A DNA stretch of 46,128 nucleotides from positions 1 through 46,128 of the forward strand of contig JASBZE010000003.1 in the NCBI GenBank assembly GCA_029983575.1, given 5' to 3'. The translations under genes and the position numbers were made by a program. Of the stretch, positions 17,415 to 26,394 are shown one piece after another. The DNA comes from Peptostreptococcaceae bacterium (lineage in GTDB: Bacteria > Bacillota > Clostridia > Peptostreptococcales > Peptostreptococcaceae). Each line of letters starts with the position of its first letter. Position 1 is the stretch's first letter. Below the pieces are notes generated by a model that had not been told where the DNA came from, ran no database searches, and saw only the letters and a list, made by a program, of their open reading frames with translations.

Positions 17415-18389
17415 TTAAATCTTGCCCGATAATTTTAATTTCCTTTTGACACTTTCAAGGGAGATACATCCATCAGAAGAAGAAGTTTCTATTACATTGT
17501 CTATTTGATGGTATTTCCCATCCCTGATCAAGTTTTTTATCGCACTGTTAGTTACCATCATTTCGTATAAGGGTATTCTTTTTTCTTCGTTTTTATCCAA
17601 TACCAAACTCTGAGCGAAAACCAAATTTAGTACTTGAGCCAGTTGTGCTCGAATTGCGTCTTTCTGGTCATTTGAGAACATATCTACAATCCTTGATACA
17701 GTTTCTGACGCTGATTTTGTGTGCATTGTAGATAGTACGAGGTGCCCTGTCTCAGCTGCCTCTAATGCCGTTTTTACGGTCTCGATATCTCTCATCTCTC
17801 CTATTAAAATTATATCTGGATCTTGTCTGAGCGATGCCCTCAGAGCACTTCCAAAGGCTATGGTATCCCTTCCTACCTGCCTTTGAGTTATTATCGACCC
17901 AATATTCTTATGTATATACTCTATTGGATCTTCAATAGTAATTATGTGTTTTCTCTGTGTTCTATTTATGTTATCGATGACGGCGGCAAGTGTTGTTGAT
18001 TTTCCGCTCCCAGTTGGCCCAGTTACAATTACTAGACCCCCTTTCATAGTAGATATATTTTTTAGTGAATGCGGTAGTCCTAAATCTTCTATAGTATGAA
18101 TGTTATTAGATAGTATTCTAATAGCGAGACTTATCCCACCATCAAACTTATATATATTCATCCTGTAGCGAAAATTCTTTATAGAAAATGATGCGTCTAT
18201 CTCTTTTAAATCCTCATCGTCTTCATCTAGGTAATCTATTTCACTTAAAAAATCTCTTATCTCTCTTTCTGAAATGAATTTTTCCATTCCCTCAATCTTT
18301 CCCAAATACCTGTAATAAATCGGCCTGTCACTCTGTATGTGTATATCTGAACATCCTAGGTCGCTTAGTTTTAGAATTATATTCTTCAT
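17415..18389 (-). CDS. pilT: Type IV pilus twitching-motility ATPase PilT
   Basis: A 324-residue hexameric retraction ATPase. It has the PilT-type N-terminus (SDIHIQSDRPIYYR), Walker A GPTGSGKST, the Asp box TIEDPIEYIH, Walker B region DIILIGEMRD with the AIRNLIRE-like tail replaced by AIKNLIRDGKYHQI, and the His box GHLVLSTMHT. It lacks the zinc-binding tetracysteine of PilB, so it is the retraction type. I place the start at 18389 because AAGGGGG lies 9 nt upstream; a longer frame would begin inside the terminator hairpin just upstream. No pilin, PilB, PilC or PilM is in this window. It is read together with the prepilin-peptidase-like gene 148 nt downstream. Confidence 0.92.
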   Translation of the reverse strand: MKNIILKLSDLGCSDIHIQSDRPIYYRYLGKIEGMEKFISEREIRDFLSEIDYLDEDDEDLKEIDASFSIKNFRYRMNIYKFDGGISLAIRILSNNIHTIEDLGLPHSLKNISTMKGGLVIVTGPTGSGKSTTLAAVIDNINRTQRKHIITIEDPIEYIHKNIGSIITQRQVGRDTIAFGSALRASLRQDPDIILIGEMRDIETVKTALEAAETGHLVLSTMHTKSASETVSRIVDMFSNDQKDAIRAQLAQVLNLVFAQSLVLDKNEEKRIPLYEMMVTNSAIKNLIRDGKYHQIDNVIETSSSDGCISLESVKRKLKLSGKI

Positions 18390-18414
18390 GAAAATTTTCC
18401 CCCTTGACTTTTTT

Positions 18415-18447
18415 CCAAAAGAAAAAACCACACGCTTAACGTGTAGT
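18415..18447 (-). terminator. Intrinsic terminator of the pst-pho operon
   Basis: On the minus strand ACTACACG pairs with CGTGTGGT (one G-U) around TTAAG (18427-18447), then TTTTTTCTTTT. It lies about 80 nt after the phoR stop and about 26 nt before the pilT start. A TATAAT at 18461-18466 just upstream could be a pilT promoter, in which case this hairpin would act as an early attenuator of pilT instead. Confidence 0.8.
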
Positions 18448-18525
18448 CCTTCCTATAGATATTATAGTCATTAAATAGTTGTAAAAATCTTCTTTTTGGA
18501 TTTTTATTTATATTTGTTTAATTAC

Positions 18526-20184
18526 TTAAGCAGTCTTATCAAATACTACTGTAATTACAGTTCCCTTTCCTACTTCACTGTCTACCTTAATCGTTCCGTT
18601 GTGATATGCAACGGCGTGTTTAACAATGCTAAGTCCTAGACCTGTTCCGGGAACCTTTTGAGAATGGCATTTGCACACCCTGTAAAATCTCTCAAACACT
18701 TTTGATTCGTCTTCTTTTGGTATGCCTACTCCAGTATCCGATACCTCTATCATTACCTTACCTTCAACATCGAATATATTAACGTCGACCTTGCCCGCCT
18801 CTTTATTGTATTTTATTGCGTTGTCAACTAGGTTATACACTATCTCATGCAATAATCTTCTCACTCCGAGCATCCTACCTTGATCTCCGCTAAGGGTTAT
18901 ATCGATGTTTCTCTCTTCAGCATATTCTTTCAGAGAGTCTATTACTTCTTCAGCTATATCTTTGACATTTAGCTCTTCTTGAGGCATCTCTCCTCCCTCG
19001 TCGATTTGAGATAGCCTTATTATATCCTCTATCAAGTTGACCAATCTAGAAGCCTCTTTTCTAATATGCCCAACAAATCTAGGAACGTCTTCATTTTTTA
19101 CCATTCCATTTTCCATTAGCTCTGCTGAACCAATTATAGATTGTAGTGGGGTTCTTAGTTCATGAGAGACGTTAGCGGTAAACTCTCTACGATTTTTCTC
19201 TGCATTTACCTGCTCACTTACGTCGAAAGCGAGTATAGCAAGACCTTTTTCCTCTCCGTTATACTCGATTTTGCTGAGGTCAAACTGATAGGTCCTTCCG
19301 TCCATATTCGTCCTAAATTCGTTGTGTCCCTTTTTCTTAGCGCTCGCTACGGCCCTTCTCATATCCCTTCTTCTATTGACAGTCAGAAAATCAGATCCAA
19401 TACATTTTTCGTCTGTTGACAACAGAGATATTGCTGCTGGATTTATGCTGAGTATCCTGTCATTTTGATCTAGTAATATTAAAGCTTCTTTCATACTCTT
19501 CGTTATCTGCTCAAACTCTTCCTTCCTAGACTTCAAGCTCTCTAAATGTGTATCTATCTCTTGATGTTGTACATATATCCTGTGTAATAAAGGAGAAAGT
19601 TCATCATATGCGTTATTATTCATAGGATCATCAAGATCTAGCTTGTTAAGCGGCTCAACTATCCTCTTGCTCATAACTCTAGCAAACCAAGCAGCAAGTG
19701 CAATTGCCGCTATCACTATGATAATTATCGGCTGAATCATACCTAAGATAAGTATTCCAAGAGTTTTTCTATTTGCAGAAATCCTCAGTACACTACCATC
19801 AGAAAGCTTCTTAGCCTCATATATGGTTTTTTCAGTTAGAGTTGAAGAGTACCTCGAACTACTTCCAACACCGACAGCCTCTGCCTGTTTTATCTCCTCA
19901 CGACTTCTGTGGTTTTCAAGCTTTTTTGCATCGACCTTATTGTCGTAAACAACCGTACCATCAGGTTTTATCAATGTCAGTCTATAGTCTTCAGAGACGA
20001 CATTTTTTAGATAATCTTCACCCATGGACTCAGTACCGTAAGCGGCGAAATTTAAATCATTTTTTAATTGATTTTCTTGAACTCGTTCAAAGTAATTATA
20101 TAGCACAGCGGTAATTACAATAACAGTCGCCAGTATCGCCATGGTAGCCACAGAAATTATCGTTTTAAAAATTTTACTTGTCAT
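18526..20184 (-). CDS. phoR: Phosphate regulon sensor histidine kinase PhoR
   Basis: A 552-residue membrane kinase. Membrane helices lie at about 5-30 and 146-170, flanking an extracytoplasmic domain of about 115 residues. A HAMP-like linker and a PAS domain (LILLDQNDRILSINPAA) come next, then the dimerisation helix with His341 (ANVSHELRTPLQS), and an ATPase domain with N-box VDNAIKYN, DTGVGIP and GTGLGLS. The chosen ATG (20184) has GGGAG 7 nt upstream and overlaps the phoP stop by 11 nt. Last gene of the pst operon. It should act on the neighbouring regulator and be held off by PstSCAB/PhoU when phosphate is plentiful. Confidence 0.93.
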   Translation of the reverse strand: MTSKIFKTIISVATMAILATVIVITAVLYNYFERVQENQLKNDLNFAAYGTESMGEDYLKNVVSEDYRLTLIKPDGTVVYDNKVDAKKLENHRSREEIKQAEAVGVGSSSRYSSTLTEKTIYEAKKLSDGSVLRISANRKTLGILILGMIQPIIIIVIAAIALAAWFARVMSKRIVEPLNKLDLDDPMNNNAYDELSPLLHRIYVQHQEIDTHLESLKSRKEEFEQITKSMKEALILLDQNDRILSINPAAISLLSTDEKCIGSDFLTVNRRRDMRRAVASAKKKGHNEFRTNMDGRTYQFDLSKIEYNGEEKGLAILAFDVSEQVNAEKNRREFTANVSHELRTPLQSIIGSAELMENGMVKNEDVPRFVGHIRKEASRLVNLIEDIIRLSQIDEGGEMPQEELNVKDIAEEVIDSLKEYAEERNIDITLSGDQGRMLGVRRLLHEIVYNLVDNAIKYNKEAGKVDVNIFDVEGKVMIEVSDTGVGIPKEDESKVFERFYRVCKCHSQKVPGTGLGLSIVKHAVAYHNGTIKVDSEVGKGTVITVVFDKTA

Positions 20185-20854
20185 TTCCCGTCTCCCATCT
20201 GTATCCAACGTTTCTTATTGTTTCAATCATTTTTCCGTAATCGCCTAGCTTTTGTCTAAGTGTACGAATGTGCATGTCTAGAGTCCTAGAATATCCCATG
20301 TAATCGGTGTTCCAAACCAACATGAAAAGTTGATCCCTCGTATAGACCATACCTGGATGAGAAACAAATATCCTAAGGAGCTCAAACTCCTTATAGGTGA
20401 GCATTATACGCTCACCGTTAATATTTACGGTGTGTTCATCGATGTTTACTGTCAGATCTTTGTATTTTAATACCTTAGCTACTTCCTTTGGCTTACATCT
20501 TCTGAGAACTGCCTTAACCCTAGACACCATCTCCATCATTCCAAAAGGCTTTACTAAATAATCGTCCGCTCCTAGATCCAAACTCTTTATCTTGTCGTAC
20601 TCTTGACCTTTAGCCGTAGCCATTATCACAGGTATATCAGCATAAGACGGATTATTCCTCATCTTGGTTAACAACTCTACCCCATCCATGCCCGGTAACA
20701 TCACGTCGAGCAAAACGAGATCGGGGGTCTCATCCTTTAGAGCCTCCCAAAACTCTGTTCCATCTTCAAATCCCCTCGCTTCAAAACCCGTTGAGCTCAG
20801 GGTATAAATTTCAATGTCTCTGATACTAGTATCATCCTCAACACACCAAATCAT
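20174..20854 (-). CDS. phoP: Phosphate regulon response regulator PhoP/PhoB type
   Basis: A 226-residue OmpR-family regulator. The receiver domain has acidic pair EDD (6-8), phospho-acceptor Asp50 in LLDVMLPGMDG and Lys in LVKPFG. The winged-helix domain ends in IRNVGYRWE. The start at 20854 is supported by GGAGG 7 nt upstream. An upstream frame exists but overlaps phoU and has no ribosome binding site. Embedded between phoU and phoR in the phosphate operon. It likely binds the TTTACA direct repeats upstream of pstS (25190-25206) and activates the operon. Confidence 0.92.
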   Translation of the reverse strand: MIWCVEDDTSIRDIEIYTLSSTGFEARGFEDGTEFWEALKDETPDLVLLDVMLPGMDGVELLTKMRNNPSYADIPVIMATAKGQEYDKIKSLDLGADDYLVKPFGMMEMVSRVKAVLRRCKPKEVAKVLKYKDLTVNIDEHTVNINGERIMLTYKEFELLRIFVSHPGMVYTRDQLFMLVWNTDYMGYSRTLDMHIRTLRQKLGDYGKMIETIRNVGYRWETGNDK

Positions 20855-20891
20855 TCTGTACCCTCCATTTTCTATTCGTCTAGTACATCGT

Positions 20892-21539
20892 CTAATTTTC
20901 GTCCTTATGCACCCCAGTGACTGCATAGATAACCCATTGAGCGATGTTTACTGCTCTATCACCAATACGCTCGAAGTATTTTGATATCATGAGCATATCA
21001 AGAGCGAAACCGTCATCCTCAGGATTTTCCTTGATCATTTTAATTATACCATACTTCATTTTCTTAAAGTAGTCGTCTACCACGTCGTCAAATTCTATGA
21101 CCTCGTCTGCTAGTACGACATCCTTTTTAACGAAGGCATCTACCGCCTTACTTACCATTTTCTTAGTAGCTTCACCCATATCCTCAATGTGCAAGAAAGT
21201 TCCCGGTATGTTTTCTTCTTGGTATATCACTATCTGAGCTACATCTTCAACGTGATCTCCTATTCTTTCCATATCAGCTATAACCCTTAGCGAAGAACTT
21301 ATTTCTCTGAGGTCTCTGGCAACGGGTTGCTGATGTAGTAGTAATTTCATGCAATTTTGCTCAATTTCTCTCTCAAGTGCCTTTATGCTGTTGCAATCTT
21401 TTTTTACCTTTCTCGCTCTGTCGCCATCAGATCTTACCAAGGCCTTTAAAACAAGGGTAATTGCCTCTTCGCATAGGGCTCCCATTTCAATAATATCTGC
21501 ATTGAGCATAAACAATTGCTCATCAAATCTTCTTCTCAT
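20892..21539 (-). CDS. phoU: Phosphate transport regulator PhoU
   Basis: A 215-residue all-helical cytoplasmic protein built of two PhoU repeats, with the acidic metal-binding motif DRARKVKKD-type in the first repeat (about 37-45) and IADMERIGDHVEDVA near residue 90, then a second copy YFERIGDRAVNIA near residue 195. It links the state of the Pst transporter to PhoR signalling. GGGAGG precedes the ATG. It sits 89 nt after pstB in the operon. Confidence 0.96.
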   Translation of the reverse strand: MRRRFDEQLFMLNADIIEMGALCEEAITLVLKALVRSDGDRARKVKKDCNSIKALEREIEQNCMKLLLHQQPVARDLREISSSLRVIADMERIGDHVEDVAQIVIYQEENIPGTFLHIEDMGEATKKMVSKAVDAFVKKDVVLADEVIEFDDVVDDYFKKMKYGIIKMIKENPEDDGFALDMLMISKYFERIGDRAVNIAQWVIYAVTGVHKDEN

Positions 21540-21628
21540 AATTCCTCCCTATTTTGGTCACTATTAATTTTGTTGATAGCTATTTTTTGATTACTAATTC
21601 CAACCAAACTTGATGTAAATGAGCTTTC

Positions 21629-22384
21629 CTAACCAAATCTACCAGTGATATAATCCTCAGTACGTTTGTCTTTAGGTTGGAAAAATATCTCATCAGTAGC
21701 ACCGAACTCAACTAATTCGCCTAACAAGAAAAATGCTGTATGATTGGAAACCCTAGTCGCTTGTTGCATATTGTGAGTAACCATTACTATTGTGTATTTT
21801 TCCTTTAATTCAGTTACAAGTTCCTCTATTCTTGAAGTTGAAATAGGGTCTAGGGCTGATGTTGGTTCATCCATTAACAACACCTTTGGATCGACTGCAA
21901 GTGCTCTAGCTATACATAGACGTTGCTGTTGTCCACCTGACATACCCAAGGCATTTTTTTTGAGTCTGTCTTTTACCTCATCCCAAATAGCCGCACCTTT
22001 TAAAGCTTCTTCGACTATCTCATCGAGTTGAACCTTGTTTGTTATGCCATGTGTCCTTGGACCATAGGCAATATTGTCATATATACTCATTGGAAACGGA
22101 TTTGGTTTTTGAAATACCATACCTATTTCCTTTCTGAGTTCATTTATGTTTATATCTTTAGAAAATATATCTTCCCCGTTATACTTTATAGATCCCGTTA
22201 TCTTTACATCTGGGATTAAGTCATTCATCCTGTTTAAACTCTTTATAAAGGTTGACTTCCCACATCCTGAAGGACCTATAAAAGCCGTAATACTCTTTTC
22301 AGGGATTTCTATATTTATATCTTTGAGGGCCTGGTGTTCACCATACCACAAATTCATATCCTTAACAGAAATAATACTGCTCAT
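21629..22384 (-). CDS. pstB: Phosphate ABC transporter ATP-binding protein PstB
   Basis: A 251-residue ABC ATPase that powers phosphate import. Walker A is GPSGCGKST, signature MSGGQQQRLCIARAL, Walker B VLLMDEPTSALD, and the switch histidine is in VMVTHNMQQA. The ending DYITGRFG is characteristic of PstB. The start at 22384 has AAAGGTGA 4 nt upstream; six extra upstream codons are possible but have no ribosome binding site. Confidence 0.97.
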   Translation of the reverse strand: MSSIISVKDMNLWYGEHQALKDINIEIPEKSITAFIGPSGCGKSTFIKSLNRMNDLIPDVKITGSIKYNGEDIFSKDININELRKEIGMVFQKPNPFPMSIYDNIAYGPRTHGITNKVQLDEIVEEALKGAAIWDEVKDRLKKNALGMSGGQQQRLCIARALAVDPKVLLMDEPTSALDPISTSRIEELVTELKEKYTIVMVTHNMQQATRVSNHTAFFLLGELVEFGATDEIFFQPKDKRTEDYITGRFG

Positions 22385-22418
22385 AAACTCACCTTTCTCC
22401 ATATATTATTAACTCTAC

Positions 22419-23273
22419 CTAACTGCGTTTCTTGTTGAAAAAGCTTTGAACCATGGTTGTTGAAAAGTTTATTATCAAAGTCAACACCATAAGTATCGCC
22501 GCTATTCCGAAAGCAACTCCAAATTCTCCCTGTTCCTTAGCATATACGTACAAGGCAACTGTAAGTGTTGCTCCTGGAGAAGCTATACCATCTATAAATC
22601 CATTTAACAGATGTGCAAATCCAGCGGTAAATAACAGTGCTGCTGTCTCTCCAAAAATCCTACCAACAGATAGGATACATCCTGTGATAACACCGTCTAC
22701 ACAACCTGGTAGAACAACCGTCCTAACCACTCTCCACTTTCCTGCTCCTAGTCCGAAAGCTCCTTCCCTATATGAATTTGGAACTGTCTTCAAACTTTCT
22801 TGGGTAGTCCTCATTATAGTAGGAAGGTTCATTATAACCATAGTCAGAGCTCCTGCCATTATACAAGTCCCCATATTATTTGAAAACATCAACATACCTA
22901 CAAGACCGTATATAATTGAAGGAATACCTGAAAGTGTCTCAGCAGCGTATTCTATAACGCTTACTATCTTTTTATTAGATGCGTATTCAGTTAGGTATAT
23001 AGCTGCTCCTACACCAAGAGGAAGCACTATTACCAAAGTCGCAATTACCAAATATAGAGTATTAAGTATATCTGGGAGTATACCAACTTTTTTAGATACA
23101 TAAGACGGACTCGTACTTACCATCTCCCAAGAAATATTTGGTATTCCCTTTACGAATACGTACACTACCATAAAAACTACGAGGGCGGAGGTCAATATTA
23201 CAGAAATATAGATGAGAAACTTCATTAAAGAAGTATATAAGCTACTTTTTTTCTTACCATCATCTTTTAACAT
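22419..23273 (-). CDS. pstA: Phosphate ABC transporter permease PstA
   Basis: A 284-residue inner-membrane permease with six predicted helices. The binding-protein-dependent transport EAA loop is recognisable (SYREGAFGLGAGKWRVVRTVVLP). With PstC it forms the channel energised by PstB. The start has GGAG 6 nt upstream, which overlaps the end of pstC (stop TAG then ACT then ATG), so the two are translationally coupled. Confidence 0.96.
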   Translation of the reverse strand: MLKDDGKKKSSLYTSLMKFLIYISVILTSALVVFMVVYVFVKGIPNISWEMVSTSPSYVSKKVGILPDILNTLYLVIATLVIVLPLGVGAAIYLTEYASNKKIVSVIEYAAETLSGIPSIIYGLVGMLMFSNNMGTCIMAGALTMVIMNLPTIMRTTQESLKTVPNSYREGAFGLGAGKWRVVRTVVLPGCVDGVITGCILSVGRIFGETAALLFTAGFAHLLNGFIDGIASPGATLTVALYVYAKEQGEFGVAFGIAAILMVLTLIINFSTTMVQSFFNKKRS

Positions 23274-23276
23274 AGT

Positions 23277-24140
23277 CTACTCCTTCTCCCTCTTCAAAAA
23301 ATAATTCAGTGCCGCATTTACTAGCATTATAAACATAAATAATACCAAAGCTATAGAGAACAACGCCTGTCTTTGAAGCCCAGCTGAATATGACATCTCA
23401 CTGGCAACGGCCGTTGTCAAAAACCTCACGCTTTGAAATAGTGACTTTGGCATATTCGCAGCATTACCCGCAACCATCATAACAGCCATCGCTTCACCAA
23501 TGGCACGCCCAACTCCAAGTACTACTGCCGCAGCTATACCTGACTTTGCAGCAGGGACACTGACTCTCAAATATGTTTCTATCTCATTAGCTCCCAGAGC
23601 CAAAGATGCGTACTCATAGTCTTCTGGTACAGCATCCAATGAAGTCACGCTCATCTTTATTATTGATGGTAGTATCATAATTGCCAAAACAATAATTGCG
23701 GCTAACAAACTCGCACCATCTGATAATGAGAAAATCTTTCTAATTCCCGGTATCAACACCAACATTCCGACAAGACCGTAAACGACTGATGGAATTCCAG
23801 CAAGTAAGTTAATACATGTTTCAAGCACAAACCTAACCTTAGGTTTAGCTAGTTTGGATAGATACACAGCAGTTAAAAATCCAATGGGCACACCTAGAAC
23901 AATCGCCCCGGCAGTACCGTATATACTCGTAAGTATAAAAGGCAAAATACCGAATTTCGGTTCAGCAGCAGTCGATGCCCATTCACGTCCGAAAAGAAAA
24001 TCTACGAGCCCAATTTTTGAAATAGCTGGAATACCTGAAATAACCAAATAAATCGTGATAACAAGTACACTTCCAACAGTTATCAAACCTAAAATCAAAA
24101 ATATGCCGTGTATTAGATTTTCCATAGTCTTATTTTTCAT
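23277..24140 (-). CDS. pstC: Phosphate ABC transporter permease PstC
   Basis: A 287-residue inner-membrane permease with six helices and an EAA loop (ASLALGANEIETYLRVSVP). Family segments VYGLVGMLVL and GRAIGEAMAVMMVAGN are present. The start at 24140 is supported by GAGGGGTG four bases upstream. It lies 148 nt after pstS, with a hairpin and T-run in the gap that probably lowers its expression relative to the binding protein. Confidence 0.96.
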   Translation of the reverse strand: MKNKTMENLIHGIFLILGLITVGSVLVITIYLVISGIPAISKIGLVDFLFGREWASTAAEPKFGILPFILTSIYGTAGAIVLGVPIGFLTAVYLSKLAKPKVRFVLETCINLLAGIPSVVYGLVGMLVLIPGIRKIFSLSDGASLLAAIIVLAIMILPSIIKMSVTSLDAVPEDYEYASLALGANEIETYLRVSVPAAKSGIAAAVVLGVGRAIGEAMAVMMVAGNAANMPKSLFQSVRFLTTAVASEMSYSAGLQRQALFSIALVLFMFIMLVNAALNYFLKREKE

Positions 24141-24244
24141 AAAACACCCCTCAAACCTAATCAAAAAACAACAAAGTAATACGTCTAGGCAAACTTCAGA
24201 TCATATGCCAAAGTTTCCCCCAAACTAAATTTAAACTTCCTCCT

Positions 24245-24275
24245 AAAAAATCAAAAGCCCACCATACGGTAAGCT
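24245..24275 (-). terminator. Attenuator-type hairpin between pstS and pstC
   Basis: On the minus strand AGCTTACC pairs with GGTGGGCT (two G-U) around GTAT (24256-24275), followed by TTTTGATTTTTT. It is only about 14 nt after the pstS stop. The binding-protein gene is upstream and the permeases are downstream, so partial termination would give more PstS than membrane components, as is usual in such operons. Confidence 0.75.
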
Positions 24276-24288
24276 AATGACAGTTTAT

Positions 24289-25092
24289 CTACTTGGCTGG
24301 CACAGCTCCTGCCTTTTTAATTGCATCTACAGCTTTGTCAGAAGTTATGTAGTCAAAAAACTTCTGAGCAGAATCAGATAGCTTTTCGCCCTTCTTAGTT
24401 ACTAGTAAGAATGGTCTTTGAACTACGTAAGACTTATTCTTAATATTTTCATCTGTCGCCTTAACACCATTTATAGTCAAATCTTTTACATTGTCTTTTA
24501 ATGATGATACTGAAGCATAACCGATAGCGTTAGGATTTTGAGAGACAGTTGTGATAACGTCACCTGTTGATGTCAACTCTTGACGATATTTAGCCTTGTC
24601 TTTTGTCTTAGTTATAGACTCAAATCCATCACGAGTACCACTACCAGCCTCACGACCTATTAGTACAATCTCGCCATCTTCTCCGCCAACATCTTTCCAG
24701 TTAGTGACTTCACCACTAAATATTTTACTGATTTGCTCAGTTTTTAAGTCACTAACTTTGTTCTTAGGGTTGACGATTACTGCTATACCATCATATGCAA
24801 GAACAGTCCCCTCTAGTCCTGAAGATTCTTCCTCCGGCTTAAGATTACGTGACGAAAGCCCTATGTCGCAACGACCCTCCTGAACCGCCTTAATACCAGA
24901 GCCTGATCCAGTAGGATTATAAGTGAAAGTTATCCCTGATTCTGATTGGAATGCTTCACCCAAGGTACCAATTACCTTCTCCATAGATGTAGAACCGTCC
25001 GTAGAAACACCTTTTTTCTCTCCGCAACCAACCAATAAGGCTATAGAAAGAATAGATGTCATTGCTAAAGTTAATAGTTTTTTCATTTTCAT
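24289..25092 (-). CDS. pstS: Phosphate-binding lipoprotein PstS
   Basis: A 267-residue lipoprotein. The signal peptide ends in the lipobox LLVGC with acylated Cys23. The phosphate-binding pocket is recognisable in STDGSTSMEKVI, NPTGSGSGIKAV, GLSSRNLKPEE and REAGSGTRDGFE. It captures phosphate outside the membrane for PstCAB. The ATG at 25092 has AAGGGAG 8 nt upstream; six codons upstream another ATG has no such site. First gene of the operon, downstream of a Pho-box-like promoter. Confidence 0.97.
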   Translation of the reverse strand: MKMKKLLTLAMTSILSIALLVGCGEKKGVSTDGSTSMEKVIGTLGEAFQSESGITFTYNPTGSGSGIKAVQEGRCDIGLSSRNLKPEEESSGLEGTVLAYDGIAVIVNPKNKVSDLKTEQISKIFSGEVTNWKDVGGEDGEIVLIGREAGSGTRDGFESITKTKDKAKYRQELTSTGDVITTVSQNPNAIGYASVSSLKDNVKDLTINGVKATDENIKNKSYVVQRPFLLVTKKGEKLSDSAQKFFDYITSDKAVDAIKKAGAVPAK

Positions 25093-25151
25093 GTTGAAAA
25101 CTCCCTTCAAAAAATAATTAAATAATCGAGGTCTTACCCCTTACATATTTC

Positions 25152-25213
25152 ATTATAAATGGCTTATGTAAAATCGACGTCTATGTGTTTGTAAAGTTTA
25201 TGTAAACTTTACA
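25152..25213 (-). promoter_or_regulatory. Pho-regulated promoter of pstS with PhoP direct repeats inside an inverted repeat
   Basis: On the minus strand TATAAT (25152-25157) has no good -35, as expected of an activated promoter. Upstream, TTTACA occurs at 25190-25195 and again at 25201-25206, an 11-bp period with a 5-nt gap that matches the PhoP/PhoB box layout (TT-ACA repeats). A third TTTACA is at 25167-25172. The paired repeats are also part of a perfect inverted repeat, TGTAAAGTTTA-TG-TAAACTTTACA (25190-25213). The operator role is inferred from sequence and position. Confidence 0.7.
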
Positions 25214-25228
25214 TTTGTTTTCGCACGC

Positions 25229-25290
25229 AAAAAAAGCCATCGATATTTAACCCAGGTTAGTTTATATACCTTGGTTTTCATATCGATGGC
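25229..25290 (-). terminator. Long hairpin terminator downstream of prs
   Basis: GCCATCGATAT (25236-25246) and ATATCGATGGC (25280-25290) form an 11-bp perfect stem. Inside it ACCAAGG and CCTGGGT can form a second stem with one mismatch. On the minus strand a run of T follows (complement of 25229-25235). It lies about 80 nt beyond the prs stop and just upstream of the pstS promoter, insulating the two. Confidence 0.8.
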
Positions 25291-25368
25291 CAATTAATTT
25301 TAATGTGCATCAACTATGATTTGTATAAAAAATCAAGCTCGCTTACTATCTTTACTTTACTCAACTCT

Positions 25369-26352
25369 CTACTTTATAGGTAGATCAAACAAGTCACTTA
25401 CTGATTTATTTGCATATATTTTATATATAGCTGAAGCAAATACATCAGCTACGGTCTTAACCTTAATTCTGTCAATCTTCTTTTCTTCTGGAAGCTGAAT
25501 TGTATCTAATACCATAAGTTCCTTTATAACAGAATTATCCAGTCTCTCAATAGCTGGCCCAGATAAAACCGCATGTGTACAGCAAGCATAAACGTCTTTA
25601 GCACCGAACTTCTTAAGCGCTTCGGCAGCATTAACGATAGTACCAGCTGTATCTATCATATCGTCAAGTAATATACAGTTTTTACCTTCAACATCACCTA
25701 TCAGATTCATTACCTCTGACACATTAGCCTTTGGTCTTCTCTTATCTATTATCGCAATTGGAACTTCTCCTCTTTTTTGATTAGCTCCAGAAAGCATATT
25801 TGAAAAACTTCTAGATCTAGTTACACTACCTAAGTCAGGTGAAACCACACAAATGTCTTCGAGATTCATCTCGTTAAAATGTTCGGCTAAAATTGGTCCT
25901 CCTAGAAGGTGATCAAGAGGTATATCGAAGTATCCTTGAATTTGAGCAGCGTGCAAATCCATAGTCAGTACTCTGTCAGCACCTGCAGCCGTAATCAAAT
26001 TAGCGACTAATTTCGCTGTAATTGGATCTCTTGCCTTTGCCTTTCTGTCTTGTCTAGCATACCCGTAGTAAGGAATAACAGCTGTAATCCTACCAGCAGA
26101 AGCTCTTCTAAGTGCATCTGTAACTATAAGAAGCTCCATTAGGTTGTCATTTACTGGACTGTTTGTTGACTGAACTACAAAAACATCAGCACCCCTTACA
26201 GTCTCTTTCATACTTATACTTATCTCTCCGTCGCTAAACGTGTCAATATCACAGTCTAGAACGTCGACGTTTAGTTTTTTAGCTATGCTCTCAGCAAGCT
26301 CTCTTGATGAATTTCCAGCAATAATTTTAATTTCACTGCCACTTGTGTTCAT
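25369..26352 (-). CDS. prs: Ribose-phosphate pyrophosphokinase (PRPP synthetase)
   Basis: A 327-residue enzyme making PRPP from ribose 5-phosphate and ATP for nucleotide, NAD and amino-acid synthesis. Motifs include FSDGEISI, YYGYARQDRK in the ATP site, DLHAAQIQGYFDIP, and the PRPP loop LLDDMIDTAGT. Length is close to the class I norm. GGGAGG lies 5 nt before the ATG. The purR-glmU-prs order matches the Bacillus neighbourhood, without spoVG or ridA. Confidence 0.98.
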   Translation of the reverse strand: MNTSGSEIKIIAGNSSRELAESIAKKLNVDVLDCDIDTFSDGEISISMKETVRGADVFVVQSTNSPVNDNLMELLIVTDALRRASAGRITAVIPYYGYARQDRKAKARDPITAKLVANLITAAGADRVLTMDLHAAQIQGYFDIPLDHLLGGPILAEHFNEMNLEDICVVSPDLGSVTRSRSFSNMLSGANQKRGEVPIAIIDKRRPKANVSEVMNLIGDVEGKNCILLDDMIDTAGTIVNAAEALKKFGAKDVYACCTHAVLSGPAIERLDNSVIKELMVLDTIQLPEEKKIDRIKVKTVADVFASAIYKIYANKSVSDLFDLPIK

Positions 26353-26394
26353 AATATCCTCCCAGAAAATACTTATATAAATTTGTTAATTAAT

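Noticed and set aside
22453..23103. Long plus-strand open frame (216 codons) opposite pstA
   Set aside because: It is antisense to a clear permease gene, has no ribosome binding site, and its composition is that of the complement of membrane-protein codons.
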